DNA of 64,000 nucleotides from Bacteroidales bacterium (GTDB lineage: Bacteria; Bacteroidota; Bacteroidia; Bacteroidales; P3), in assembly GCA_031262295.1 (NCBI GenBank), contig JAISIA010000056.1, positions 1 through 64,000 of the forward strand. Direction: 5' to 3'. Position numbers and translations under genes: made by a program. The notes under the pieces are model-generated. The model did no database searches. It was not told the origin of the DNA and saw only the letters and a list, made by a program, of their open reading frames with translations. Positions 25,387-34,441 of the stretch are shown in pieces; positions within the stretch are counted from its first letter, which is position 1, and each line of letters opens with the position of its first letter.

Positions 25387-26373
25387 ATGGACATTAAAAC
25401 TAATTTCATGGGGCACGTTATAAACAGCCCTCTTATTGTTGGAAGTTGCGTATTAACGTCTAATATTAGCACTTTAATAGATATTGAAAAAGCAGGAGCG
25501 GGAGCTGTTATTCTAAAATCTTTATTTGAAGAGCAGATAACGCAGGAAATGAATGTCAATATCAAGGTTAATAGTGATAATTTTAGAGGTTACCCCGAGG
25601 CTTATAATTATATTCAAGAGCATATCAGAGATAGGGCTATTGATAACTATATTTCCCTTGTAAAAGAAGCAAAACAGGCACTAACAATACCTGTTATTGC
25701 AAGTATAAATTGTATAACCGTATCAGAATGGCTTCCTTTTATAAAGCAAATTGAAATGGCGGGAGCAGATGGAATAGAATTGAATGTATTTATTTTTCCT
25801 TCTGATATAAATTTATCTAATGACGATATTGAAAGACTATATAATGAAATAATACAAGTGGCAAAGCGTGCTACATCACTTCCAATTTCTCTAAAAATTA
25901 GCCCTTATTTTTCCAACCCTACTCGTTTTGCACAAAAGGTATCTTGGCTTGGTATTTCCAATCTAAGTATATTCAATAGGTTTTACCAATCCGATATAGA
26001 TATAGACAACTTTACAACAAAGCCAGTAAATATTACTTCATCACATGATGAGATATACAATACAATAAGATGGACTGCTGTCATCTCACCTCAAATAAGA
26101 TGCACACTAACTGCGGGAAATGGAGTACATAGAGAGGATGACGTTATAAAACTTCTTTTAGCGGGGGCTTCAACCGTTCAAGTTGTATCCGTCCTCTATA
26201 AAGAAGGTTTAGAATTTATAACAAAAGCCAACGAAAGATTAAAAAAATGGATGGAAGAAAAAGAATATTCTTCAATAAAAGATTTTAAAGGAAAGTTGGC
26301 AATAAAGAATAATAAGGAGGCTTCTGCCTTTTATAGAATAAATTTTATGAAATATTATTCAGGAATAAAGTAA
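25387..26373 (+). CDS. Dihydroorotate dehydrogenase-like flavoprotein
   Basis: A 328-residue TIM-barrel protein of the DHODH-like family common in Bacteroidota. It shows NSPLIVGSCVLTSNISTL, EKAGAGAVILKSLFEEQI, PVIASINC, MAGADGIELNV, and LTAGNGVHREDDVIKLLLAGAS with the FMN phosphate-binding region. In class 1A pyrD the catalytic Cys sits in an NxSCPN loop; here the site reads ELNVFIFPSD, so the base is absent and orotate synthesis is doubtful. The substrate is unknown. The ATG at 25387 is preferred to the GTG three codons upstream because of the promoter spacing. Confidence 0.82.
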   Translation: MDIKTNFMGHVINSPLIVGSCVLTSNISTLIDIEKAGAGAVILKSLFEEQITQEMNVNIKVNSDNFRGYPEAYNYIQEHIRDRAIDNYISLVKEAKQALTIPVIASINCITVSEWLPFIKQIEMAGADGIELNVFIFPSDINLSNDDIERLYNEIIQVAKRATSLPISLKISPYFSNPTRFAQKVSWLGISNLSIFNRFYQSDIDIDNFTTKPVNITSSHDEIYNTIRWTAVISPQIRCTLTAGNGVHREDDVIKLLLAGASTVQVVSVLYKEGLEFITKANERLKKWMEEKEYSSIKDFKGKLAIKNNKEASAFYRINFMKYYSGIK

Positions 26374-26475
26374 ATAAAACAATAAAATAATAAAAACGAA
26401 AAAACAAAGAAAAAACTTTTTTAAAATTAATTAATAACTCATGCTAAATTACTAACAAAAAAAACAACGTGAATT

Positions 26476-26949
26476 ATGGAAAATCAAAAATCAACAAGTT
26501 TTTTCCGTTTTGAAGATTTGAGAGTCTATCACAAAGCATTAGAATATGCTGATTGGGTAGTTGAACAGTCAAAATCTATTGACAATCCTGCAAAGAAAAT
26601 GCTTTTTAAGCCTTTGCTAAAGTCTGCTATGAACATTTCGTTCAATATTGTAGAGGGAGCATCTTGTAATAGGAATTCTTTTCCTGATTATTTAAAGTGT
26701 GCCAAAACTGCAGTGAGAGAATGTTATGTTATTTCTTCCCTAATAAGAAGAAGTGGTTACATAACAGAAGAGAATTTCGATTCAAGCAAGGAACATCTAT
26801 ACGAGATAACTCGTATGTTGGGAGCTATGATTTCTTCTTTGGTTAGACAAAACTCAGGACAAAATCCTGCAAATAGACCAATAAAGAAAGAAACTCCTTC
26901 AACAGAAGAAAGCACTCCTTCAATTGATATAGATTTTGAATCATTATAG
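26476..26949 (+). CDS. Four-helix bundle protein (S23 / 23S rRNA intervening-sequence type)
   Basis: A 157-residue protein with the S23 fold: FRFEDLRVYHKALEYADWV at the start, PLLKSAMNISFNIVEGAS in helix two, YLKCAKTAVRECYVISSLI in helix three and LYEITRMLGAMISSLVRQ in helix four. Homologues are found inside 23S rRNA intervening sequences or as free-standing genes; here no rRNA is near. The C-terminal 30 residues are Pro/Ser/Thr/Glu-rich and disordered. The biochemical role is not known; RNA or protein binding is suggested for the family. Confidence 0.85.
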   Translation: MENQKSTSFFRFEDLRVYHKALEYADWVVEQSKSIDNPAKKMLFKPLLKSAMNISFNIVEGASCNRNSFPDYLKCAKTAVRECYVISSLIRRSGYITEENFDSSKEHLYEITRMLGAMISSLVRQNSGQNPANRPIKKETPSTEESTPSIDIDFESL

Positions 26950-26970
26950 GATTTAATTTTCTTATATTTA

Positions 26971-27000
26971 TTCTCAATATTGAGAATTGTTGTATTTTTG
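26971..27000 (+). promoter_or_regulatory. Promoter and palindromic operator candidate before holB
   Basis: TATTTTTG at 26993-27000 is a -7 box 27 bases before the ATG at 27028. Just upstream, a perfect 16-bp palindrome TTCTCAATATTGAGAA (26971-26986) sits between the -33 and -7 positions, where a bound dimer would block polymerase. Confidence 0.5.
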
Positions 27001-27027
27001 TTCATTTAAAATGAGAGCAATATTTTT

Positions 27028-28089
27028 ATGCAATTTTCTCAAATTATTGAACAACATAAGTTAATTAACTCCTTAATTGACATTGCTGCGAGCAATAGAG
27101 TTAGCCATGGGCAAATGTTTTTTGGAGAAGAAGAATCAAAAACATTTGCTTTGGCTTTAGCTTTTGGGCAATACTTAAATTGTACCAATAGGAAGGTATT
27201 TGACAAAGATGAATCCCTAATTAAGGAAGATTCATGTGGAGAATGCCCTTCTTGTAGGAAGTTTTCTGTATTGTCTCATCCCGACTTGCACTTAGTTTTT
27301 CCAAATGCTCCAACAAAAAAGGTTGAAACGAAGAATAGTTCTGATTCTTTTATTGGAGAGTTTAGAGAATTTGTTTTGCAAAACAATGCAATTATCTCCT
27401 TAAATGATTGGTATAGTTTTTTGGATATAGGCAATAAGCAAGGGGCAATAAATATTAGGGATGCAAATAACATAATTAGGAATTTAAGCATTACAGCATA
27501 CGAGGCTAAATACAAGATTGTCATAATTTGGAATGCAGATAAACTAAACTATGATGCAGCACCAAAGCTATTAAAAACGCTTGAAGAGCCTTTTGATAAT
27601 ACAATATTTTTCCTCATAACAGATAATAGAGAGAATATTCTTCCAACCATACTATCCAGAACGCAGCTAATAAAAGTTCCTATAATTGAAAAGAAGAAGG
27701 AAAAAGAAAGTCATTATCTTCCTCTTTTTGTTCTATGGATAAGACATTGCTTTTTGTTCAAAACAAAGTTTGATTCAATTGTATCTTTCATTGAAAAGGA
27801 AATTATACCTTTGAAACGTGAAGAAGAAAAACAATTCCTATTATTGGCAACGAAGATATTTGAAAATACCTTTTATTATAATATAGGTATAAATAGGGAT
27901 TCCTATATGTTGGAAAATTGTGATGAGAAATTTAAAAACAACTTTCCTCAATTTGTAAATGAGAATAATTTAGAAAAAATATATAAAGAAATAGATAAAG
28001 CAATATTGCATATTGAAAGAAACGGCAATGAAAAGATGATATTCTTTGATTTGTCAGTTCAATTGGGCATTTTGCTTACAGGAAAATAA
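27028..28089 (+). CDS. holB: DNA polymerase III delta' subunit
   Basis: A 353-residue clamp-loader subunit for the replication fork. It has an AAA+ core with a degenerate P-loop (FFGEEESKTFAL), as expected of delta', the four-Cys zinc module (Cys52, Cys70, Cys73, Cys76), LSHPDLHLVFPN, IIWNADKLNYDAAPKLLKTLEEP and the SRT segment (LSRTQLIK). The order holB, ricT, gldH, PBP1A that starts here is conserved in Bacteroidota, which supports the call. Genes follow closely (5 bases to the next). Confidence 0.92.
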   Translation: MQFSQIIEQHKLINSLIDIAASNRVSHGQMFFGEEESKTFALALAFGQYLNCTNRKVFDKDESLIKEDSCGECPSCRKFSVLSHPDLHLVFPNAPTKKVETKNSSDSFIGEFREFVLQNNAIISLNDWYSFLDIGNKQGAINIRDANNIIRNLSITAYEAKYKIVIIWNADKLNYDAAPKLLKTLEEPFDNTIFFLITDNRENILPTILSRTQLIKVPIIEKKKEKESHYLPLFVLWIRHCFLFKTKFDSIVSFIEKEIIPLKREEEKQFLLLATKIFENTFYYNIGINRDSYMLENCDEKFKNNFPQFVNENNLEKIYKEIDKAILHIERNGNEKMIFFDLSVQLGILLTGK

Positions 28090-28094
28090 ATTTT

Positions 28095-29363
28095 ATGGAT
28101 ACAAAAGAAAATATAGAAGAAAATAATGAAGTAGTTAATCAGGATGATTTTCAAAAAGAAATTGTAGATGAACAAATAAATGTAGTAAATAATAGTGGGG
28201 TTTCTTCAAAAAAGATAATTCAAACAGAGGAAGATGAAGAAAAGGAAATTGTTTTAGCAGATCAATTCACTCACCCCTACTATGACGATGACCCAAATGT
28301 GGGAAAAAACAAATACAATCCTTCAATTATGCTTACAAGAGGATGTAAGAATATTCCAAAATCATACGTTCCTATTTCAAAAGGTGAGATGGAAAGCAAT
28401 GCAAAGCTATCTGTATATAATTGGATGAAGAATATAAAACCCCCATTTATTGAAAAAGATTTTGAATATGTAGAGGTGCGTTTTAAGAATTCAAGAAAAG
28501 ATTTTTTCAAAATACCAGAAGGGTTAGAGATAACCGAAGGAGATATTGTGGCTGTTGAAGGAACGACCGGTCATGATATAGGTATTGTTACTCTATGTGG
28601 GGAATTATGTAGGGTACAAATGAAAAAGAAAAAGCCTTCCTACAACTTAGATAATGCAAAAAAACTATATCGTCGAGCAAAAACATCAGATATTGAAAAA
28701 TGGATTCAATCCATAGAAAGAGAAGATAGAACCATATTCAAGACACGAGATATTGTAAGTAGTATAGAGTTGAATATGAAAATTAATGACGTGGAATATC
28801 AGGGCGATTGTTCAAAAGCCATATTCTACTATACGGCTGAGGAGAGGGTTGATTTTCGTCAGTTGATTCGTCTTTTAGCTGATGAGTTTAAGGTGAGAAT
28901 TGAGATGAAACAAATAGGAGCACGACAAGAGGCTTCACGTTTAGGAGGAATTGGAACTTGCGGAAGGGAACTTTGTTGCTCTTCTTGGTTAAACAATTTC
29001 AATTCTGTCACAACACAGGTTGCAAGAGTGCAACAACTATTTCCTAATCCTCAAAAATTAGCAGGACAATGCGGTAAATTAAAATGCTGTTTGAACTTTG
29101 AATATGATGTATATCTTGATGAGTTAAGAAGCTTTCCAGAAATTGGATTGCCATTATACACAAAAAAAGGTAAGGCAAACTATGTAAAAACTGATGTTTT
29201 TCGCCGCTTAATGTGGTATGTCTATGAAAATAGTTCCGATTTTGTTATGTTATCTGCTGATAAGGTTAAGGATTTATTGAAGATGAATAGAGATAGAACC
29301 CCTATTGATTCTTTGGAAACATATCAAGTCAAAGTTGAAACAAAATCTAAGCTGAATATATAA
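28095..29363 (+). CDS. ricT: PSP1 domain protein (RicT/YaaT-like)
   Basis: A 422-residue protein with an acidic, disordered first 70 residues, then the PSP1 domain: EYVEVRFKNSRKDFF, EGDIVAVEGTTGHDIGIVTL, FYYTAEERVDFRQLIR, and the Cys cluster GTCGRELCCSSWL with GQCGKLKCCLNFE. In Bacillus the homologue forms a complex with RicA and RicF that acts in RNA maturation and carries Fe-S clusters; the Cys residues are all retained here. In Bacteroidota it lies next to holB and gldH as in this window. The exact role in this phylum is unsettled. Confidence 0.9.
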   Translation: MDTKENIEENNEVVNQDDFQKEIVDEQINVVNNSGVSSKKIIQTEEDEEKEIVLADQFTHPYYDDDPNVGKNKYNPSIMLTRGCKNIPKSYVPISKGEMESNAKLSVYNWMKNIKPPFIEKDFEYVEVRFKNSRKDFFKIPEGLEITEGDIVAVEGTTGHDIGIVTLCGELCRVQMKKKKPSYNLDNAKKLYRRAKTSDIEKWIQSIEREDRTIFKTRDIVSSIELNMKINDVEYQGDCSKAIFYYTAEERVDFRQLIRLLADEFKVRIEMKQIGARQEASRLGGIGTCGRELCCSSWLNNFNSVTTQVARVQQLFPNPQKLAGQCGKLKCCLNFEYDVYLDELRSFPEIGLPLYTKKGKANYVKTDVFRRLMWYVYENSSDFVMLSADKVKDLLKMNRDRTPIDSLETYQVKVETKSKLNI

Positions 29364-29390
29364 TAGTAAAGAAAAACTTATATTTGTTTT

Positions 29391-29885
29391 ATGAAAAATA
29401 AAAACGTCTTTTTCTCCCTCTTCTTATCAATAATTGCAATACTATTTTTTTGTTGCAATAATAATATTGTTTATGATGAAACTCAAAAAGTGAATGAAAA
29501 GGGGTGGAATATGAATGAAAAGAAAATTTTTAAAGTGGATATTCAAGATACAATACAAAGATATGACTTTGCTATTAATTTAAGAAATACAACTCAATAT
29601 AAGAATTCAAACATTTTCTTTTTCATTAAGACAATATATCCAGATAATTCAATTACTCTTTGTGATACTATTGAATGTTATCTTACCTATTTGGATGGCT
29701 CTTGGGTTGGAAAAGGAAGTGGAAGATTAAAAGATAATAGGTTTTGGTTTTCTCATAGCGTTACTTTTCCTCAAAAGGGAGAATACGTTTTTGAGATTCA
29801 ACAAGCAACAAGAGATACAAATCTAATAGGAATATCAGATATTGGAATACATATTGAATATCACAAGGAAGAAAAAGCAAAATAA
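29391..29885 (+). CDS. gldH: Gliding motility lipoprotein GldH
   Basis: A 164-residue lipoprotein. The signal sequence ends FFCCNNNIVYDE with the lipobox Cys at about 21-22. The mature part shows the GldH pattern: YDFAINLRNTTQYKNSNIFFF, SITLCDTIECYL, SWVGKGSGRLKDNRFWF, YVFEIQQATRD and ISDIGIHIE. In Flavobacterium GldH is needed for gliding and surface chitin use; in non-gliding Bacteroidales it is retained next to PBP1A, with unclear function. Position between ricT and the PBP gene supports the call. Confidence 0.9.
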   Translation: MKNKNVFFSLFLSIIAILFFCCNNNIVYDETQKVNEKGWNMNEKKIFKVDIQDTIQRYDFAINLRNTTQYKNSNIFFFIKTIYPDNSITLCDTIECYLTYLDGSWVGKGSGRLKDNRFWFSHSVTFPQKGEYVFEIQQATRDTNLIGISDIGIHIEYHKEEKAK

Positions 29886-29949
29886 GGAATATAAATTATA
29901 AATATTTTGTTCTATAAATTAGGATGTAGTATAAAAAAACAAGGAATCA

Positions 29950-32244
29950 ATGGCTCAAAACAAAACAAATAGTAGTAAGAAAACAAAGAAGAGAAATGAT
30001 TTTTCCAAATATGTAAAATATATGTGGAGAACCTTTATTGGCATATTAGTATTTCTATCCCTATTTTTCTTGTTCCTATCTTTGGGTTGGTTGGGTTTTA
30101 TGCCTTCTTTTGAAGAATTGGAAAATCCAAAATCAAACTTAGCTTCGGAGGTAATCTCGGAAGATGGAAATATTATTGGGTATATAGGCATTCAAAATCG
30201 TTCAAACATACAATTCAAAGACCTTCCTAAAAATTTAGTTGATGCACTTTTGGCAACAGAAGATGCAAGATTCTATTCCCATTCAGGAATTGATATTAAG
30301 AGTTTGTTTAGAGTTTTAGGTAAAACAATAATTTCCCAAGACAAAGGCTCAGGGGGAGGAAGTACAATTACACAACAGCTGGCAAAAAATCTATTTCCAC
30401 GAGAGGAAAAAAGCAAGTTAGGAATTATATATTCTAAATTGAAAGAGTGGGTTGTTGCAATAAAAATTGAAAGGAACTACACTAAGGAAGAAATTATAAC
30501 AATGTATCTAAACACTGTTGATTTTGGAAGTAATGCATTTGGGATAAAAACTGCCTCAAAGATATTTTTTGACAAGAATCCTTCTGAATTGCTTCCCGAA
30601 GAATCAGCAACCTTAGTTGGATTGTTAAGAGCGCCCTCTGCATATAATCCTGTTAGAAGAAATGAAAGGTCAAAAGAAAGAAGGAATGTAGTACTTCAAC
30701 AAATGGCAAAGTACAATTACCTTTCAGAAGACTCAGTAGAGGTTCTAATAAAAAAACCTTTGGATATTAGTAAATATAACCCGCAATCGCATGATGAAGG
30801 TATTGCAACATATTTTAGAGAATATGTTAGAAACTATATGAAACAATGGGGTAAGACTCACTTAAAACCAAATGGAGAACCCTACGATGTACATAAAGAT
30901 GGCTTGAGAATATATACAACCATTGACTCTCGGATGCAACGTTATGCAGAAGAGGCAGTGAAGGAACATTTCAAAAAATTACAAAAACAATTCTATGATC
31001 ACACAAAAGGATATGCCAACGCACCTTTTACTGGAGTTACAAAGGATGAAATAAATAATTTCTACATCCAATCAATGAAAAACTCCGATAGATACTATCG
31101 TTTAAAACAAGATGGCTTTAATGAAAAACAGATAAGAGAAGAGTTTAACAAAAAAGTTGAAATGCGAGTATTCTCATGGCAAGGAATTAAAGACACTATA
31201 ATGAGTCCTTGGGATTCTCTTGCCTACTATAAATTCTTTTTAAACACTGGTATGGTTTCAATAGAACCTCAAACTGGACATGTAAAAGTTTATATAGGAG
31301 GAATAAATTATAGATATTTCAAGTTTGATAATGCTGTTTTAGGTAAAAGACAAGTGGGTTCAACATTTAAACCTTTTATTTACGCCTCAGCTATGATAGA
31401 TAATCAGCTTTCACCTTGCTTTTCTCTACCAAATAATCCTGTAACTTTTGAGGATAACGACAATTGGACGCCTAAAAATTCAGATCAAAAAAGAGAAGGA
31501 GAAATGGTAACTCTAAAATGGGCTTTGGCTAATTCAGTAAATTTTATATCTGCTAATTTAATAAAAAACTATACCTCTGCATCTGCTGTTGTATCCCTTG
31601 CTAAAAGAATGGGTATAAAGTCGTATATTCCTGCTGTTCCTTCAATTTGTTTAGGAACATGTGACCTTTCAGTTATTGAAATGGCACAAGCTATGACAAC
31701 ATTCCCTAATAAAGGAGTTCATATTGAACCAATATTTATTACAAAGATTACAGACAATAAAGGAGTTGTTTTAGATATAACAAAAACTAAATCAAATAAT
31801 GTTTTAGATCCACAAACCTCCTACCTTATATTAGATCTTATGAAAGGTGTTGTTGAAAGTGGAACAGGGGGAAGACTAAGATATATATACAACTTAAAGA
31901 GTACAATTGCTGGAAAAACAGGAACGACAGATAATAATTCCGATGGATGGTTCATTGGTATAAATCCTCGTTTATCAACTGCAATATGGGTTGGTGGAGA
32001 ATTGCGTTCAATACATTTTCGTTCCACATCCTTAGGACAAGGAGCCTCTATGGCACTTCCTATATATGGACTCTTTATGCAAAAATGCGAGAAAGATAAA
32101 ACCCTTAAATTCTATCAAGGAGACTTTGAAAAGCCAAATAATATGACAATTCAAATGGATTGCTCCAAATACTTAGAAGAAATAAATGCAGATACCACTC
32201 AAACAAAAGAAACATATTCTTCAGAATATGACAAAGAGTGGTAA
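29950..32244 (+). CDS. Bifunctional penicillin-binding protein 1A
   Basis: A 764-residue class A PBP that polymerises and cross-links peptidoglycan. A Lys-rich cytoplasmic start is followed by one membrane span (about 28-50), the GT51 transglycosylase with ATEDARFYSHSGID (catalytic Glu) and GGGSTITQQLAKNLF, then the transpeptidase with GSTFKPF (SxxK Ser), SVN and AGKTGTTDNNSDGWF (KTG). All catalytic motifs are intact. It ends the conserved holB-ricT-gldH-PBP unit and reads into a terminator shared with the convergent adenosyltransferase gene. Confidence 0.95.
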   Translation: MAQNKTNSSKKTKKRNDFSKYVKYMWRTFIGILVFLSLFFLFLSLGWLGFMPSFEELENPKSNLASEVISEDGNIIGYIGIQNRSNIQFKDLPKNLVDALLATEDARFYSHSGIDIKSLFRVLGKTIISQDKGSGGGSTITQQLAKNLFPREEKSKLGIIYSKLKEWVVAIKIERNYTKEEIITMYLNTVDFGSNAFGIKTASKIFFDKNPSELLPEESATLVGLLRAPSAYNPVRRNERSKERRNVVLQQMAKYNYLSEDSVEVLIKKPLDISKYNPQSHDEGIATYFREYVRNYMKQWGKTHLKPNGEPYDVHKDGLRIYTTIDSRMQRYAEEAVKEHFKKLQKQFYDHTKGYANAPFTGVTKDEINNFYIQSMKNSDRYYRLKQDGFNEKQIREEFNKKVEMRVFSWQGIKDTIMSPWDSLAYYKFFLNTGMVSIEPQTGHVKVYIGGINYRYFKFDNAVLGKRQVGSTFKPFIYASAMIDNQLSPCFSLPNNPVTFEDNDNWTPKNSDQKREGEMVTLKWALANSVNFISANLIKNYTSASAVVSLAKRMGIKSYIPAVPSICLGTCDLSVIEMAQAMTTFPNKGVHIEPIFITKITDNKGVVLDITKTKSNNVLDPQTSYLILDLMKGVVESGTGGRLRYIYNLKSTIAGKTGTTDNNSDGWFIGINPRLSTAIWVGGELRSIHFRSTSLGQGASMALPIYGLFMQKCEKDKTLKFYQGDFEKPNNMTIQMDCSKYLEEINADTTQTKETYSSEYDKEW

Positions 32245-32250
32245 AGAGAA

Positions 32251-32292
32251 AAAAAATAGGACTTCTACCAATATAGCTCCGTCCTATTTTTA
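32251..32292. terminator. Shared terminator of two convergent genes
   Basis: Stem AAAATAGGAC (32253-32262) / GTCCTATTTT (32281-32290) with an 18-base loop, A run on one side and T run on the other. It overlaps the last codons of the gene ending at 32265. Confidence 0.7.
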
Positions 32293-32834
32293 TCCTTCAT
32301 CAATTTCCTTGAAAGCAAGAACAAATAGTCAGAAAGGCGATTTATGTATTGCAAAACTATGTCTTGCAATTTTGTTTCTTCATTTAATTTAAATAATAAC
32401 CTTTCTGCCCTCCTACAAACCGTCCTTGCTATGTTTGCCTCTGAGGAAATAACATAACCTGTGGGCAATATAAAACTTTTCATCCTTGGTAGTAGAGATT
32501 CCATATAATTTATACTCTCTTCCAAAAAATTAACATCATCTTTAATTAATGGACTTACATTAACCTTATCGTTTTCATTTGCAACTATTGCCTGAATATT
32601 AAAAAGTGTTTTGATAATTTGTAAAAGCTCCTTAGCCTCTCTAATGTTTGATACCTCTGCTTTTGAGCTTCCATCCTTTTTAGCCTTCCTTATAATTAGG
32701 TCTCTTACTAAACCTATATGAGAACTTAATTCATCTAAGGTTCCGTAACACTCAACTCTAAGGTCGTATTTCTTAACTCTTGTACCTCCAACTAAGGAGG
32801 TCATTCCTGTATCTCCTGTTTTGGTATATATCAT
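32265..32834 (-). CDS. ATP:cob(I)alamin adenosyltransferase (PduO type)
   Basis: A 189-residue enzyme that transfers the adenosyl group of ATP to cob(I)alamin, making coenzyme B12. PduO features are clear: IYTKTGDTGMTSLVGGTRVKK (ATP-binding N-terminus), RVECYGTLDELSSHIGL, FILPTG, and ARTVCRRAERLLFKL with the helix that holds ATP and cobalamin. Length is usual. It lies 14 bases after the NifU-like gene on the same strand. Confidence 0.93.
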   Translation of the reverse strand: MIYTKTGDTGMTSLVGGTRVKKYDLRVECYGTLDELSSHIGLVRDLIIRKAKKDGSSKAEVSNIREAKELLQIIKTLFNIQAIVANENDKVNVSPLIKDDVNFLEESINYMESLLPRMKSFILPTGYVISSEANIARTVCRRAERLLFKLNEETKLQDIVLQYINRLSDYLFLLSRKLMKDKNRTELYW

Positions 32835-32848
32835 ACAACGTTTGTTTT

Positions 32849-33103
32849 TTATTCCATATACCTTTCCACAGCAACTATCTCAGGTATTGCTTCCTTAACT
32901 GCTTGTTCTACTCCTTGCTTTAAAGTCATCATTGCATGAGGACAGCTTCCGCAATGTCCTTGCAATTCAACATAAACAACCTTATCATCGGTTAATTCTA
33001 TAAAACGTAAATCTCCTCCATCATTTTGTAGGAATGGTCTTATTTGATTTAAAACTCCATTGACCTTAGTCTCTAAGTTTTGTTTTTCTTCTTGTGTCAT
33101 CAT
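32849..33103 (-). CDS. NifU C-terminal-like Fe-S scaffold protein
   Basis: An 84-residue single-domain protein with the NifU/Nfu scaffold motif: IRPFLQNDGGDLRFIELTDD and HCGSCPHAMMTLKQGVE, where the CxxC pair holds a transient Fe-S cluster. It should pass clusters to apo-proteins in the cytoplasm. The neighbouring Mrp gene, 27 bases upstream, is another cluster carrier, so the two form a functional pair. Confidence 0.92.
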   Translation of the reverse strand: MMTQEEKQNLETKVNGVLNQIRPFLQNDGGDLRFIELTDDKVVYVELQGHCGSCPHAMMTLKQGVEQAVKEAIPEIVAVERYME

Positions 33104-33130
33104 AATCTTATATTTAATTTGTTTTAATAA

Positions 33131-33976
33131 CTATAAATTTTCTTTGGTTATTTTGTCTAATTTATCAACTACCTTATCAGCTAAGGACAAAAAACCTCTG
33201 CTTTCTAACGTAGAAATATCTAAACTTATTGGATTGCCATTGTCATTTGCAGGGGAAATATTTTCAGATATTGGTATTCTTTCTAATATTTCTAAGTCTA
33301 ATTCCTTAGAAAGAATATCCCCTCCACCCTTTCCAAATAGGTAATACTTTTTTTCAGGCATATCATAAGGAGAAAAATAGGACATATTTTCAACTAATCC
33401 CAATATTGGAATATTTATATCGGGATGACGAAACATATTTACTGCCCTTCTAACATCACTTACAGATAGAATTTGTGGAGTTGAAACAAATATTACACAA
33501 CTAAGATGAAATTCCTTTGCAAGAGTGAGCTGTAAATCGCCCGTTCCCGGAGGAAGATCATAGATAATATAGTCCAAATCTCCCCAAATGGTTTGACTAA
33601 TTATTTGAATTAGGGTGTTAGAAGCCATAGGTCCTCTCCATAATAAGGCTTTATCCCTATCAACAAAAAAACCTATTGACATAAGTTTTATTCCATATCT
33701 TTCAATAGGGTGAATAAAATAGTCTTCTCCTTTTTTCTCTCCCCTTACTTCATCATTTTCTATATTGAATAGCGTTGGTACAGAAGGACCATAAATATCT
33801 ACATCAGCCAAAGCAACCTTATAACCTTTTTGAGCAAGGCTTATAGCTAAGTTTGTCGCTATTGTAGATTTTCCAACTCCACCCTTACCACTTGCAATTG
33901 CAATAGAATGCTTAACTTTTGAAAGAGCCTGATTAATCTTTCTTTCTTTTTCTTTTTGCTGATCAAATATGTTCAT
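33131..33976 (-). CDS. Mrp/NBP35-type P-loop ATPase (Fe-S carrier)
   Basis: A 281-residue cytoplasmic ATPase of the Mrp/ApbC family. The deviant Walker A ASGKGGVGKST (about 29-39), ALADVDIYGPS and YDLPPGTGDLQLTL are all present. It lacks the N-terminal MIP18 (DUF59) domain of long Mrp proteins and has no CPxC pair: the site reads VENMSYFSPYDMP, as in many Bacteroidota homologues. Thus it may use other ligands for the cluster. It heads the pair with the NifU-like gene; an acidic hypothetical gene lies upstream on the same strand. Confidence 0.9.
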   Translation of the reverse strand: MNIFDQQKEKERKINQALSKVKHSIAIASGKGGVGKSTIATNLAISLAQKGYKVALADVDIYGPSVPTLFNIENDEVRGEKKGEDYFIHPIERYGIKLMSIGFFVDRDKALLWRGPMASNTLIQIISQTIWGDLDYIIYDLPPGTGDLQLTLAKEFHLSCVIFVSTPQILSVSDVRRAVNMFRHPDINIPILGLVENMSYFSPYDMPEKKYYLFGKGGGDILSKELDLEILERIPISENISPANDNGNPISLDISTLESRGFLSLADKVVDKLDKITKENL

Positions 33977-34003
33977 CTGGATGTCCTTTCTATAAGGTTT
34001 TGC

Positions 34004-34402
34004 CTATTGAATATTATCATCCAAAGAATCATCCTCTATATTTAGACTTTCATCTTCATAGTTGCCATGAACTAATGTAAATTTGTCTTTATCCTCTTTC
34101 TCATCTTCATCAGAAGAAGAATCTTCCTGTTCAAACTCTTCGTCCTTTGGAGCTTTGAAAATCTCTTTTTCAAACTCTTCTTCCGTTAATTTAGCATCAA
34201 CCTTTACATCCATTTTTACCATATATATAGCATCATCTGTTTCCAAAGGCACTACATAAATTACTTCCCCAGAAGGTTTATTTATTTTTTGTAAATAGGC
34301 TGCATATCCTTCTGCATACACTTGGCTAAATAACACTAATTGTTCTTGTGATAACTTAGCAAAACTAATTATTATTCTTTTCTTGTTTTCTTTTGGTTTC
34401 AT
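34004..34402 (-). CDS. Hypothetical protein with acidic tail
   Basis: A 132-residue cytoplasmic protein that I do not recognise. The first 85 residues look folded (IIISFAKLSQEQLVLFSQVY; EVIYVVPLETDDAIYMVKM), while the rest is very acidic (DSSSDEDEKEDKDK) and disordered. It lies 27 bases before the Mrp gene and 39 bases after the anti-sigma-like gene on the same strand, so it may belong to either transcript. Confidence 0.7.
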   Translation of the reverse strand: MKPKENKKRIIISFAKLSQEQLVLFSQVYAEGYAAYLQKINKPSGEVIYVVPLETDDAIYMVKMDVKVDAKLTEEEFEKEIFKAPKDEEFEQEDSSSDEDEKEDKDKFTLVHGNYEDESLNIEDDSLDDNIQ

Positions 34403-34441
34403 CTTAGGGTTTAAAAAATAATTTGCAATATTAATAACTTT

